Of a stretch of 64,000 nt of DNA, positions 20,842-32,060 are shown one piece after another. The notes under the pieces are model-generated. The model had not been told where the DNA came from. It saw only the letters and a list, made by a program, of their open reading frames with translations, and did no database searches. The stretch's first letter is position 1. Every line of letters starts with the position of its first letter. The translations under genes were made by a program, and so were the position numbers. The stretch covers positions 24,614,501 to 24,678,500 of the forward strand of contig NC_087245.1 in the NCBI RefSeq assembly GCF_037042905.1, given 5' to 3'. The stretch comes from Lytechinus pictus. Its lineage: Eukaryota > Echinodermata > Echinoidea > Temnopleuroida > Toxopneustidae.

Positions 20842-20896
20842 ACAAGTGGTCCACAAACAATGATTTGTCACAAATCATTGTTTGTGGACCACTTGT
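20842..20896. repeat. 55-bp near-perfect palindrome
   Basis: ACAAGTGGTCCACAAACAAT runs into its own reverse complement, with 27-bp arms and a single central base. No tandem or TIR element surrounds it. Confidence 0.95.
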
Positions 20897-21225
20897 TTGT
20901 GTATACTTGACTACATTTCTTACTTGTGAAGATGTCAAGGTGTTGAAGCTGATTGGGTTCACTATCATTCATTGGCCATTACAGTTTAGGCTTCTGCGAA
21001 AACCATTGATATACAGGGTTTAGTTAGACATCTTTCAGTATTTGGAGTTTTATACATCAAACTTCCGATAGCTTTCTCATCTCTGTGTTTACGCTTTTGA
21101 ACATGCGTTGACCCATGATAATCATCGACACAAACCATAAAATCTTTAGAGCAGGTGCACATTTTCTCTTCTGCTGTTGCAGAAATAGGTTAACAAGTCC
21201 TAAAACATCTTATTCTGCAGGATTG

Positions 21226-21578
21226 TTAAAATCCAACTCGGCCGAGGTCTGACTTTGTCTCAATATCAGCATGAGAAATGGTATCTTTATGCTTAGTACT
21301 TCTTAATCCTTCCGGCGTTAGTTTGATCAAAAATGCCTTGAAAGTGTGTTCTTGCAAATGTCTATGTTACGATTTTCCAAATAGTGATGCTGGAACCTGT
21401 ACCTAATGTACTGCATTGACTTTGTTGTGTAGGACTTTCCATCACCCTTACGCAGTGATGCATAGATAGCAGACGACAGCAAGTCCAAATCCGCTGTGTT
21501 CTCTCCAACAGTTATGATAGTATCTTCCTTTTGTTTTAGTCTGGCAAAGTGTTCCAGTGTGGAAAATCCAAATCTTTG
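21226..21578 (-). pseudogene. Decayed KIAA1958/Crypton-like recombinase fragment
   Basis: The minus frame 21578-21327 gives 83 codons containing ADLDLLSSAIYASLRKGDGK, SYTTKSMQYIRYRFQHHYL and CKNTL. A 1-base shift continues with FKAFLIKLTPEGLRSTKHKD and ISHADIETKSDLGRVGF. The order (LD-L---Y-S-R--DG--Y---S-----R followed by GL-STKHKD-I---D) is what I know from the N-terminal part of KIAA1958/ZMYM/QRICH1-type proteins, which derive from Crypton tyrosine recombinases. The catalytic half is not readable; only scraps follow down to about 21060. Stops and frameshifts mark it as dead. Confidence 0.55.
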
Positions 21579-22859
21579 CTAACTGCATCTGTCAGAAGTT
21601 TGAGCATGGTCCCTCTGTGGTGGACGGCATACATATATTTCTTATTTAGAAAAGATACCGTTTCATAAAAGATAGCTATAGTGCACTAAAGTGGATATCA
21701 TTCATGCATCCAGTAAAAAAAGTCATCTGCATGACCAATCAGATTGCAGGACAACAAAAAGTAGACCCATTCTGTAAAAAGGGTCGGCACTATGAAATTG
21801 TAGTGGAAAGTTTGTTTGAATCTTTCCAAATGTTTAACCTTAAAAGGCCCGGCATCTTTTGCAATAAATCCGCTGCACAATATTAATTTAAAACCGCACC
21901 ACTCACTGACTTTTTACTTGCAAGTCTTGTGCAACCTTTGAGATCAAATTTGCGGAACCCGTCTGCGAAGTTCCAAAGACATGTAACATTATGGGAATTG
22001 CTCAAAAATGTGATTTCATGTCAAAATCCACAGCAAGTTCTGTATGTTGCCAAAATGGTAAATGTATCCTTACTTTTACTGAGTATTATGCAATTGATCT
22101 CATTGTGTTAAGTGTCAGAAATACATCAATTAAAAAAAAATATGAAGATAAATAAAAAAAATGTGATGTCAATTGTTTTTAACTACATTTGATCAGAATC
22201 TTACAAAGACTCTTTGAATAGAAAGTAAGCAGTTGGGGGGGCATATTTGTTGATCAACTAGAGTAGATTTATCATCATATGCATAAATTAGCATGAGAAA
22301 TTTACCATACATCATTGTAGACTACATCATACTCGACCACTTTGCAAATTTTTGCATCGCTTGAGATCTCAAGTATGGGGCGGATCCCCTCCCCCTGGGT
22401 CAAAATACTATTAGGATGTGTGTTTTTCTCTTACATGTACATGTATGTACATTGCTATCTAATACATATGTGCTTATGTTTGCCTGACAGCACATCAAAA
22501 TCCTTGCCATAATCTTTTCTTTGAAAGAATGCGTTATTTCGGATGGTGTTTCAGTTTTTATGCGCTACAAGAAAAATATCCACCCAAATGTACACTAAAT
22601 GACTAGATGCACCCCTGACATCCTGTGGGTAAGGGGAATCTTGGTTCTACCTCTCCCCCTTTTCAGTTTACAAAATACCCCAGTATTAATTGGGTTACCA
22701 TGTGGCATACAGTATGAAAAGTGCTGCATATTTGGACAAATACTCAGAATGTTTGCATGCATTGAAAATAACATATATATGGTTATGTATACATGAAGGT
22801 TTCTCAGTCAATTATGTATCAGTTACACAAGTTCAATTCTCATGGCAGGATTTTCTTAA
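21579..22859. other. Unrecognised intron-like DNA
   Basis: Contains repeat scraps at 22305-22410 and 22430-22560 (see 15779-16882 and 17160-17300) and several ACATGTACATGT runs. Short frames on both strands match nothing known. Confidence 0.4.
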
Positions 22860-23368
22860 AGGGAATGTCCAAGCTAGAGATCCTGGATATTGATATCTCA
22901 ATAAATAGAGTAAAATTCACAAAGCTAAATGCTGAAAATTTGATCAAAATCGGATACCACATAACAAAGTTATTGAATTTTAAAGATTTGCATTATTCCG
23001 GTGAAACAGTTCTAGGCACGTCTTTATGAATATTCATTAGGTGGGCTGATGATGTCATATCCCCACCTGTTCTTTTGTATTTTATTATATGAAATTAGGT
23101 TTATATAAAAATTTTCTACTAAAGTGCATTAGTTATTTATTGCCGTAACTTATTTCATCATAGTGGAGACACATCATTTACACATGTATGAAAAAATGAA
23201 AAATTGATGATTTCAGATGATAACATAATATAAGAAGAGGGAAAGTGGAGATGTGACATCATCATGACGATGTGCATATAAATGTTTTCACAAAATATTG
23301 ATAAACTTTGAAATTCAATAACTTTGTTATTTGTTTAGATATAAATATTTTCAGTATAGACCATCCCT
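22860..23368. mobile_element. TTAA-flanked MITE, complete
   Basis: TTAA at 22856-22859 and 23369-23372 bracket AGGGAATGTCC...GACCATCCCT. Mirrored inner blocks include ATAACAAAGTTATTGAATTT with AAATTCAATAACTTTGTTAT, and GATGATGTCAT with ATGACATCATC-type words. TTAA duplications point to the piggyBac/Kolobok type. A truncated relative lies at 37497. Confidence 0.8.
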
Positions 23369-23496
23369 TTAAACATTCTTGCTGTTATGGTTTATTAGTG
23401 GCTTAATATTGTGAAGGCATTTGATTTATCTCTTGGTGTGTCATCATTGATCATTATACCTAAATACTCTTTGTTTTTGTGTCATTTTTGCTGCAG

Positions 23497-23632
23497 CCAT
23501 TATAACAAGGGAGTGAATGCTAGAAGAGAGACGAACGGATTCTGATCCTTGTCATCTTGCCAAACGTAAAGGACCTAATGACTTTTCAACAGAGGCAAAG
23601 GAAACTGAAGGCTGTGAAAGCACTGATTGAAT
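23497..23632 (+). other. Non-coding exon candidate
   Basis: TTTTTGCTGCAG precedes and TGAAT|GTAAGT follows. All three frames contain stops. It is part of the putative transcript 9139-25905. Confidence 0.35.
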
Positions 23633-23689
23633 GTAAGTCAAAAGCATGTATCTTATTTGATCTGGTTGACAATTTGTGCTTTCTGCTAT

Positions 23690-24110
23690 ACAGCCAGTGG
23701 TTTATTTCAATTTGTCTAATGCCGATTCGTCCAATTGCCAACTTGTCTACTATCATTTGGTCTACCATCAGTTCGTCCACTCACCACATGGTCTACTTTC
23801 ATTTAGTCTAATGCCATTCCGTGTAATAACCAGTTGGTCCAATAGCCATTTAGTCCATATACCATTTGGTTTGATTGGACCAAGTGTTAAATTGTGCAAA
23901 ATGAATGAAAATGAAAAGGATATTAGACCAACTGGTTATGAGATGAAATGGTCATAGACAAAATGGTGATTAGACGAAGTGACGATTGGACCAAATGGTT
24001 GTTAGACAAATTGTTGATGGGTGGAATGGCATTAGACTAATTGAAAGTAGACCATGTGGTGTGTGGACAAGTTGGCAGTAAGACGAATTGGCAATTTACC
24101 CAGCCAGTAG
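23690..24110. repeat. Inverted array of GTCTAATGCCATT-type words
   Basis: The left half has repeated 15-20 bp variants such as TTTGTCTAATGCC, TTGGTCTACC and AACCAGTTGGTCC. The right half carries their reverse complements in mirrored order (GGACCAA, GACCAACTGGTT, GGCATTAGAC). The ends share ACAGCCAGT / CCAGCCAGT. The result is a long imperfect foldback with a centre near 23890. Confidence 0.75.
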
Positions 24111-24924
24111 ACTTGATTATCCTGCATTAATAAAAACTCTGGGCAACATTTCTTCTATTTTTCTCAAATAAGTATGTAAATATTTTTACCATTAAATGAT
24201 TTTTATGCTATGATAAAGCTGAGGCCCCATTTTAGGATTTACAAAGGAAATAAATCTTTTTTGAGGAGTACACATTTCAAACATTTTCATTTCCAGTTTA
24301 TAGCTTGAAGTGTATTGTCTATAACAATTCAGATTTTCTTTACCACACCGTCAACAGGTCCCTATGTTGTTACTGTGTTTTGGTGCAATTTTGTTGTGTT
24401 ATCCTGCAATGTGATACCACACAGCATACCCAGAGAATTTGTTGATATCCATATTTGTTACATTTAACATTGACATCACAGATTTGTAGCACAAAGACAA
24501 AGATCCACAAATTTCTTTGTGTTCAGTAGAGAAGAAGAAAGGTCATATGTGGAACATAGCCAGATCACATGACTACTGCACAATCCTCATATGGATAACG
24601 GAAACCATATGTACGTCCAATCTGATGTGAAAGAAGAATAAATGACATGTCGGAATAGTTTTCTGACATATATCAAGGCAGCAATTATGTAAAAGACTAA
24701 ATACATCAAACTGTAAAAAAAAAAAGGAAAGGAAAAGCATCTATCGGTAGTGCATTTGTCCCAATGCATACTTTGATTTATTTCCTATGGACATATGTCA
24801 AAGTATGTTGTAAGAATTATATTTTGTTCTTTCACTTTACATTTGCAGTCATGTCACTCAGTGTACAACATGGATCCACCCCCTATCTGGTGCTAACCAT
24901 CTTCTACGAATAGATTAGAGAGCT

Positions 24925-25072
24925 GGGGAGCGTTTCATCAACATTTATGTTCGACAAGTTTTCAGATTTGACAACTTTCCCCAATTCTGATTGGCTGAGA
25001 GGTACTGTTGCTATGGTAATTGTCGGATAAAACAGGACTTGTCAGATAAAATCCTTTCATGAAACGCTCCCC
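24925..25072. mobile_element. GGGAGCGTTTCATGAA MITE, copy 1
   Basis: GGGGAGCGTTTCATCAA and TTTCATGAAACGCTCCCC are terminal inverted repeats around about 115 bp containing TCTGATTGGCTGAGAG. Relatives lie at 31119-31236 and 33161-33300. Confidence 0.75.
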
Positions 25073-25637
25073 TGGTCTACCAGAGATGAGAACATGACCC
25101 CAATCCTCGAGTTTTCATCTACACGGAATGTCTGGTGTGAAGGTCTTTGCTGAAGTATGCTCAACATAAGAATGGATTTGACACCGAAATCTTCATATAC
25201 ACCCTCCATCTTGTGTTAATATTGTAGCATTCATGATAGAGATAGTTTACAGGGATATTCTCTTGACACCATTCATTATCTACACTCTATGTCTGATGTT
25301 AGCCCTATTTCAACTGGGCTTTTAAAGATTTATCCGTTAAAGAGTGTAGATGATGGAAAATGGTTAAACCTTAGTAAGATATTAGTTGAAATTTGATGTA
25401 AATTATCGAGACATTTTTAGTATGAAATATGTGACTTGCAAATGCATTCATTACTTAAGATAGAACCCATTTAAATTTGATGAATATTGTGTAGCTCTGA
25501 GGAGCAGGTCCAAGCTATTATAATTTTAAAATAGTTTTAGGAGATATTTGTGTAGTTAATAGTTAACTATATAACTTTTGTATTTTTTTAGTTTGTATTT
25601 GTGTTTGTATTTTACTTAATATTTAAATGTGAACTCT

Positions 25638-25895
25638 AAGGTTTTCCAGAGTTATTCCTGATTGAGTTTTATCCGTTTTTTTTTCTTTCTTCTTCTTTCC
25701 CCCTCTAGATCTACTTGTCGTACTACTCAATGGAGGGGAAGGGGGGTTGGGTTGGGGTTGGGCTGACTATTCTGCAAAAGTGGACCCAAAGGTTTTCCAG
25801 AGTTTTTCCTTATTGAGTTTTATCTCTGGTTTTTTACCCTGGATCTACTTGTCGTAGAACTAGTCGGGAGGGGGTGGGGGTTGGGGTTGTCTTAG
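25638..25895. repeat. Tandem duplication with G-quadruplex-type runs
   Basis: Two units begin AAGGTTTTCCAGAGTT and contain ATTGAGTTTTATC, then GATCTACTTGTCGTA. Each ends in a G-rich run: GGGGTTGGGTTGGGGTTGGG near 25744 and GGGGGTGGGGGTTGGGG near 25870. Four closely spaced G tracts in each could fold into quadruplexes. Confidence 0.7.
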
Positions 25896-25905
25896 CGCAA
25901 TAAAT

Positions 25906-26185
25906 CTAAATCACAAAAAGATTTTGTAGCAACATAAATTACATAATCAATGGAATCATTCCTTTTTTTAAATAACTATACAATATGGTTGATTGGAACA
26001 CTTGACTGCCAAGATCATCAGAGGAAAAAAGTTTGTAATATTAATGTTTTTATTTTCAGTATTACCTATTTCAATTGCCAATTAGAGAAAAGGGTATTTC
26101 AAATGTACAGATATCATGTGTTTGACATTGTTAATCTTGAATATTTTTTGTTTATACCGTACCTATCAGCCACAAGCGCAGCTCA
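25906..26185. other. Unrecognised AT-rich DNA
   Basis: A 79-codon frame at 25950-26189 is present without any recognisable feature. Confidence 0.4.
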
Positions 26186-26389
26186 TTAGCTTATTAAATT
26201 GATTAGACTGTTCATTTTTATGTGACAAAATATTTTAGTATCATCTGCATAAGCAATTTGAATTTGATATTTCAGAGGAATCATTAAAATGGTCCGAGTA
26301 CTTCCTTGCGGGACACTGTACGTTATGGGCAGAAAATCATATTTAACATTAATTAAACAAAAGGTAGACTTTTCGTGAACAAAGAGCAA
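26186..26389 (-). pseudogene. LINE reverse transcriptase scrap
   Basis: The minus frame contains SVPQGS and, 18 residues later, YADDTKIF. These are the B and C motifs of non-LTR retrotransposon reverse transcriptase (usually GVPQGS and F/YADDT). The distance between them is shorter than in intact enzymes, so residues are missing, and nothing readable lies on either side. It may come from the same class of element as the ORF1 remnant at 17343. Confidence 0.7.
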
Positions 26390-29300
26390 ATTTTCAAACC
26401 ATTAAAGCAGCAGACCTGATGCTGTAGTTCCGAGGATTTTAGGGTCACAAGGTCAGGTCGCAATGGCCACAGAGGCTATTACTTCAAATTAATAGAAGTT
26501 GGTTGTGTAATATATTCTATATTTGGCAATCAATTTTGTGCAGTCAAAAATCCCATCAGTTTCTATCAAATTTAGCATTGCCCACTACCTATACTTTTAT
26601 TGTTCCAGTCACGTAGGGTCTTTTTGATTAAGAAAAAAAAAACCTCTACTGTATTATTGTTTGAAAAGTGATTTTATAAATATTAGATCATTTTGAAATT
26701 AATGTAAAGTTTTTCACAGTGTTCCACAAATAGTTAAAACTGACTAAAAGTCATGCTTAATTATTAATACGCACATGATAATTTGACTTTGAAGTCTTTT
26801 TTCTAAGTACATGTATGCAGTAGTGCGTATCCTCAGATTCTGATCCAAACAATGTGTTATTTTCCAATTTCCACATACAAGTGCAAAAAAAGAGAGAAAT
26901 TTTAATCACTTAAAATCTTTGTGAAACACCTCATTGAGTTGTATCTTCAAGTCAAATGTTCTAGGGACAGTGATATTTCATTCATTAGCAAATCAAAATG
27001 GTAAATCTGTGTTCTTTAATTTTCATGTCTGTAAAAAATCAATGAATTTACCTTTGACAAACGGAATTTGTTTTTGCTGTGTACATTTTAATGACAAAAT
27101 GGATAATCCATTTTAGATCAAATTTTCATAAACCGGAAAGACCATTTATAAAACCGAAAATTACTGTCCCTAATGTCATGTCAAATAGCTTGGACCTGCC
27201 CTATACATGTACATGTGTAAAATTTTCAGTACTTTATACTTACTTTGTATTTTTGCATTTCTTTATGAAAAAACTGATGTAAGACCAGCAGCCGAGAAGA
27301 TTCATTCAAGTTGGAGGACCAGAGCATTTGACCTCATTGATTGCTGGGGTAGGCCCTAGACCTCACAAACATGGCCTGCTGTCTGGTTTGAGCTGGGATC
27401 TTCCTGCCAAAATCACACAATATGTGACATCACTACCAAGAGTTCTATTTTTCAGTGTGCAGAGGAGGGCACTTGACACTGGTGTGCGTGGTATACAACC
27501 TCTAGAATGTAAGTGCTTTATTAATGATTTCAATGATATTTTGTGTAGCCGAGAGTATGTGAGACAATGCAATTGGTTTTCCAGCAATCATTACTGAGGG
27601 CATTTCTGATTAGTTTTGGAGATATTGGGCAGCAATTTTACCAACATTGGGCTTTTTATCCACGTTTTGCACTTTTTGATTTAATTACATTCTGTGTAAT
27701 CCCTGGAATGATATTCTTTGTATTTTGAAAATCAGTCAAAATAATACATTCCTGATGGAAAATTTGATAAATTTGTAGGGGCTTTTGTTGATCCATTGAT
27801 TGCCATCTGTATTTTACCTCCCTGTACTATATGTATTTATCTGCGCTACCTCTTAATTCATCTTTCACATTCTTGCAACATGATATTCGCCATGACTGAT
27901 ATGATAATGTGCTGAGGGGACAAAAACAATTTTTTTTTCAATTTTCAATTATTTACATACTTGATCTCGTTATTTTTTTAAATTAATTATTTAATTAAGT
28001 ATTGTCAATTATTTTGCAATATATTTATTCCTGTGTTCTGTACATGTCAATGTTTTAGACAAACCTATCAGAGATACTACTAGTATTCAAAACTTTATCT
28101 TGATCTATTCCCCATTCACCATAAAATTCATGTTTGTGACGTTTGCTGAGTGTGTATCCATCATGAAATCAAAGCAATGTGTAGAGATTTAGTGGCCTGC
28201 ATTGGAATGACATAGTGATGAGGGTGGCTTCTCGATATCGGTTAGTCCGCAAAAAAAATCAAATGGAAAAAAAAATGTATTTACTCAATTTTGGTTATCA
28301 AGTTTTAACCCATTTTTATGAGGATTGTGTGCTTCAATGGTTTTTCCACAATGTGTAAAAAAAAATGCTCCTCAATTAAAGCAATACATGTACATGTTAG
28401 TCTGAAATCCAGTTTTAGAAGTGCAATGTCAAATTTTGATTTCTTTCCTGCCATCAGTTGTCATTTACTTCTTGATCCATATTACAAGAGCCTTGCCATT
28501 GTAGTGTTTCTATTTGACCCTTGGTGAGATTTGTATTAAGACTTGCATGATTGCTAAATTTCATCAATGGAGCTGTTTAGCAAAGACAGCTTTGGGGCCT
28601 TGTGGCATTGATTAAGATCGTTCAAGAACCAGTTTGTACTCAGAATTGACCCAGGTATCCATTTGGTCTGCACAAGAAGAGAAGAGAGGAACTGTTGACC
28701 TATCTTTGAACACAGCACTGCTGGCTCTCGGAAATTTGGTTCAGTTACATACATATTTTTATTTGGTGTTTGGAAATCTTGTTATGTCAGGATAGCTCAG
28801 GTGTTGTCTGACCAAGATGAATGGTGTCCTTTTCAGTTTACTTGTGGTATCCAGAGCTCTTCAAAACTTGCACATTATCTTTTGTGTGAAATCAAATGCT
28901 GATATCTTATGCAAAGCTGCCAACCAGTAAATTTTTGCCAAAATTAGTATATTTTTTCCAAACAAAATATGGCATTTTGTTTTTCTTCATAAAATGAATG
29001 AAAAAAAAATCATGTCATTGAGAAAATTACCTCTGTGTATATCTCTATTTCATAAAACTTATACAAGTATGGTTCATGGGATAAACTTAATTTCAGGTAA
29101 CTTTCATCTAACAGTTTTTTTTTTTTTTCTTTTTCCAATCAGTAAACTTGAACCATTTTGTTAAATCCACAGTGAGATAGCATTATTAATTCTAATGTTT
29201 TCAGTTTACAAGAGCAGTGCACATTTTGGCATAGAATACATTTCCCCCCCCCCCTTTTTTTTTTTGGGGGGGGTGAACGAAAATACAGTTTGGGGATCAA

Positions 29301-29415
29301 AGAATATAATTATTCATTCCCAGAGGTTGGCAGGTTTGTTTATTAGGTGCTGTGCCTTTGATTGTTTTACCAAAGTATGATGCCATGCTTATGGTCTGAT
29401 GAGGATATTAATTGT
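26390..29415. other. Mostly unrecognised AT-rich DNA
   Basis: A 53-bp exon-like segment at 27456-27508 has TATTTTTCAG before it and GAAT|GTAAGTG after it, but no partner is clear. Frames at 27328-27597 and 28554-28754 match nothing I know. C- and G-run scraps lie near 29243-29275. Confidence 0.4.
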
Positions 29416-29898
29416 TTCGTTTGCTAGACATCATGGCACTCTGATATGCATAGCCCTCGTCATCTAAACTTATCACCATCTGGGATTGTCTTTTTCTGAT
29501 ATCCAATGAGAGTGTTGGCTTCTTTGTGGTCGCATGTGGATAGAGACCTAAGTTTTCCATTTTCTAAACTGCCGATTCTGTGTCCTTTGTTCTAAACATC
29601 ACAATCTGTGTTCATCAGTGACATATCCCTGGATATCTTGCACCATCTGCATTGTAAAATCTTTCCTGGGAACTTGCAAGTCTTTCAGTGTCTTTATAAT
29701 GATGTATAGGTCATATTTGCAGACCATCATAGAGCTGGTTCCTGCTTCTTTATTGTTCATCTTATCAGTATCGGGCGAGGTTGAAGGTTCTCAGCCACGT
29801 TCTTGGGCTTGACATGAGGTGCTGACCGTGCTGTAGGGCTGTTCATCCGCCTTCTGGTCCTTGAGTGTTGCAAAGATCCACCCGATCGTCCAATTCAT
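29416..29898 (-). pseudogene. Decayed coding sequence, family not recognised
   Basis: From an ATG at 29898 the minus frame reads 99 codons to 29599, interrupted by one TGA (ERG*EPSTSPDTDK). It includes a helical stretch, KYDLYIIIKTLKDLQVPRKD, followed by FTMQMVQDIQGYVTDEHRL. A shifted frame continues with TKDTESAV, a stop, then KMENLGLYPHATTKKPTLSL and SLDDEGYAYQSAMMSSKRNN. Quasi-open frame and protein-like composition suggest a dead gene or transposon protein. It could also be chance. Confidence 0.3.
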
Positions 29899-31118
29899 GT
29901 TTTTTCAATCATTGAATCGTCTGGCAGTTTTTCCCTAGGGAAGTCGTATCCTGTGTGAACGAGAAGTGCATTTATTCACTTGGCTGGAGAGAGGTTACAA
30001 TGTTCAAGAAGGCATTTGGTGGAACTTGGCATATCTGATTTGGTTGATCCCATTGTCTTTCAAATTCACATTAGCTCTTTTCTTGGCTTAAAAAAGAGCT
30101 GCTTCATGACCCAAGAGGTGACCTGAGAATCTTGATTATGGTGATTGATGAAAGAGGCTTCAAAGGAGATTATTTTTCTGTTTAATTTCTTCCAACTGGA
30201 GATTTCATTGGATGCCATCTGAAATTTGACATTGCTTCCCTAGACCCTTTGGCTAAGAAATGTTTTTTGCTTTCAGTCTAGAACGAGTTTGTGAAGTTTA
30301 ATTGGGTGCTGTCTGTGAAAATTTGACATTGCGCTTCACTACTAGGGTTCATACATTGTACTGTAATGATTGATGGAGCATTATAAGTTATTGTGGGATA
30401 TAAAGTGCACTTCCTCTGGATTAGCCTATGTTGAGGGCTCGATAAATAGATCTAGATTCACTTGTCGTTTCATTGCCTTGCCTTGTCTCTCAGAGTTCAT
30501 GGTGGAGTGATGGAGAAGTAGCAATCACAAATATTTGATTCCTGTATGGTGGTGAATGAATTCATATGGGAAAACAAAAAAAGCATATATAAAAAACGTC
30601 CCGTCCCCCCCCCCAAAAAAAAAAAAAGTGTCCATGTTGGTTTCTTTCTAAATATTTGACCAACATGCAATATACATTTGAGTTCATAAAAGAATTGCAT
30701 CATGTACAGAAAGGGTGTATTTATTTGCAAAATTGTTTCATTTGCACATTTGATAAGAAAGCCCCCCCCCCCTCAAAAAAAAAGATTAATAAATAAATAA
30801 AATTATAACTATGATAAATAACTGATAATAAATGAATAAAATTTAATAATAAATACCAAATTAATCAATTAAAAAAATGAAATTTAAAAATGAAAAAGAA
30901 TAGAAAGTAATTTTAAAATTAAATATGAAAATGAAGAAAAAAGATGTTAATGTATAAATTATTAAGATAAATGAAATGATACAAATACATAAATAAATAA
31001 AGATATAAAAGTAATTTGTAATAATACTCATAAATTCTATTTTTTAAGAATTTAAAAGACTACTTAAATATCAGTCATGGCTAGTAAATGTTGAATGATG
31101 TGAAATGAAGGCAGATAT
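29899..31118. other. Unrecognised DNA, then AT-rich low complexity
   Basis: C runs occur at 30605 and 30763. From 30780 to 31070 the sequence is simple A/T-rich (AATAAATAAATAAAAT types). No gene. Confidence 0.5.
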
Positions 31119-31236
31119 GGGGAGTGTTTCATGGAGAGGTTTATCAGTGATTTTCACTGATTAGCTCTCAGCCAATCAGATGCAAGGATTTTTAGTCGGT
31201 GAAAATCACAGACAGAAATCTTCATGAAACGCTCCC
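31119..31236. mobile_element. GGGAGCGTTTCATGAA MITE, copy 2
   Basis: GGGGAGTGTTTCATGGA and TTCATGAAACGCTCCC are inverted ends; the inside has GTGATTTTCACTGATTAGC, its partial mirror and CAGCCAATCAGATG. Confidence 0.75.
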
Positions 31237-31769
31237 TAAGATGGACAGTACAGGGAGGTATGGAGAAAGGTCACACTCAGTGGATTAACTGGTATATATG
31301 TAGAGGGGAGGGGGTGGTAATGAAGAAGAGGGTTTTGTTCTAGACCAATTCTGGGGGGGGGGGGTAGAAAATCAATGCATTGTCTTGCATACATTTGGCT
31401 ACACAAAGTAGCATTGAACTTGGAAATAAAGCACCTACATTAAAGATGTTGTTTGCCATGCATGGCAGTGTCCAGTGCCTTGCTCTGCACACTGAGGACT
31501 ATTGGTGGCGCTGTTACACATTGTGTGATTTCTGTCAAGAAGACCTCAGCTCACATTAGGCTGTTGGCCATTTTGTGAGGTTTAGGGGTTTACCCCATTG
31601 TCTCAAGAGGTCATTTGCTCTGGTAACCTCTTTACTTGAATGAATCTTCTTGGCTGCTGGTCATTTTTTTTTGTAATTATTTTTCTTTGACAAAATTGAT
31701 AATAAACCCCTTTAAAAATGAAAAATTATTACTTCTCACTTATGTTTATTTGTGTACACTGACTCGCCC
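31237..31769. other. Unrecognised DNA with G runs
   Basis: G runs occur near 31300 and 31353. No gene or named repeat. Confidence 0.4.
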
Positions 31770-32060
31770 TTCCCCTTTGTTTATCCATCGTGATGGCCCC
31801 CCATCTGAAACTTTTTTATCCATTGTGACCCCTTCCCTGCCCCCTTTTATCCATTGTGACCCCCATGACCTTCCCCTTTTTATCCATTGGGATCCCCCTG
31901 CCCCCTTTATCTATATGACCCCGACCCTGCCCCTTTTATCCATTGTGACCCCTCCCCAAGTCCTGCTCCTTTTATCCACTGTGACCCCCTCCCTGCCTCT
32001 CTTTAATCAACTGTGACCCCCCCCCCCCCAGTTGCCCTGCCCCTTTTTATCCATTTTGCA
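31770..32060. repeat. Degenerate minisatellite, TTTTATCCATTGTGACCCC
   Basis: About nine copies of a 25-40 bp unit with variable C-rich linkers. The plus frame of 126 codons at 31636-32016 is an artefact of the repeat. Confidence 0.85.

Larger units (their letters stand above)
9139..25905 (+). ncRNA. Putative multi-exon, mostly non-coding transcript
   Basis: A chain of exon-like segments, each bounded by AG and GT in good context: 9139-9683, 10329-10451 (ACAAG|GTGAGC), 10730-10868 (TCAAG|GTGAGC), 13249-14763 (TCAAG|GTAAGC), 15710-15778 (GAGAG|GTGACT), 16883-17046 (AGCG|GTAAGT), 23497-23632 (TGAAT|GTAAGT) and a possible last exon from 24849. The last could end at an AATAAA at 25899-25904. All reading frames in most exons are closed, so a long non-coding RNA or an untranslated region is likelier than a protein gene. 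A short spliced ORF exists (15711-16967). The introns hold transposon remnants. No transcript evidence is available. Confidence 0.35.
24849..25905 (+). other. Possible terminal exon with poly(A) signal
   Basis: CTTTACATTTGCAG precedes 24849. No good donor is seen within about 1 kb, and an AATAAA lies at 25899. The segment contains a MITE (24925-25072) and a duplicated G-rich block. Frames are closed. Confidence 0.3.

Noticed and set aside
31636-32016. 126-codon plus frame
   Set aside because: It is the translation of the TTTTATCCATTGTGACCCC minisatellite.
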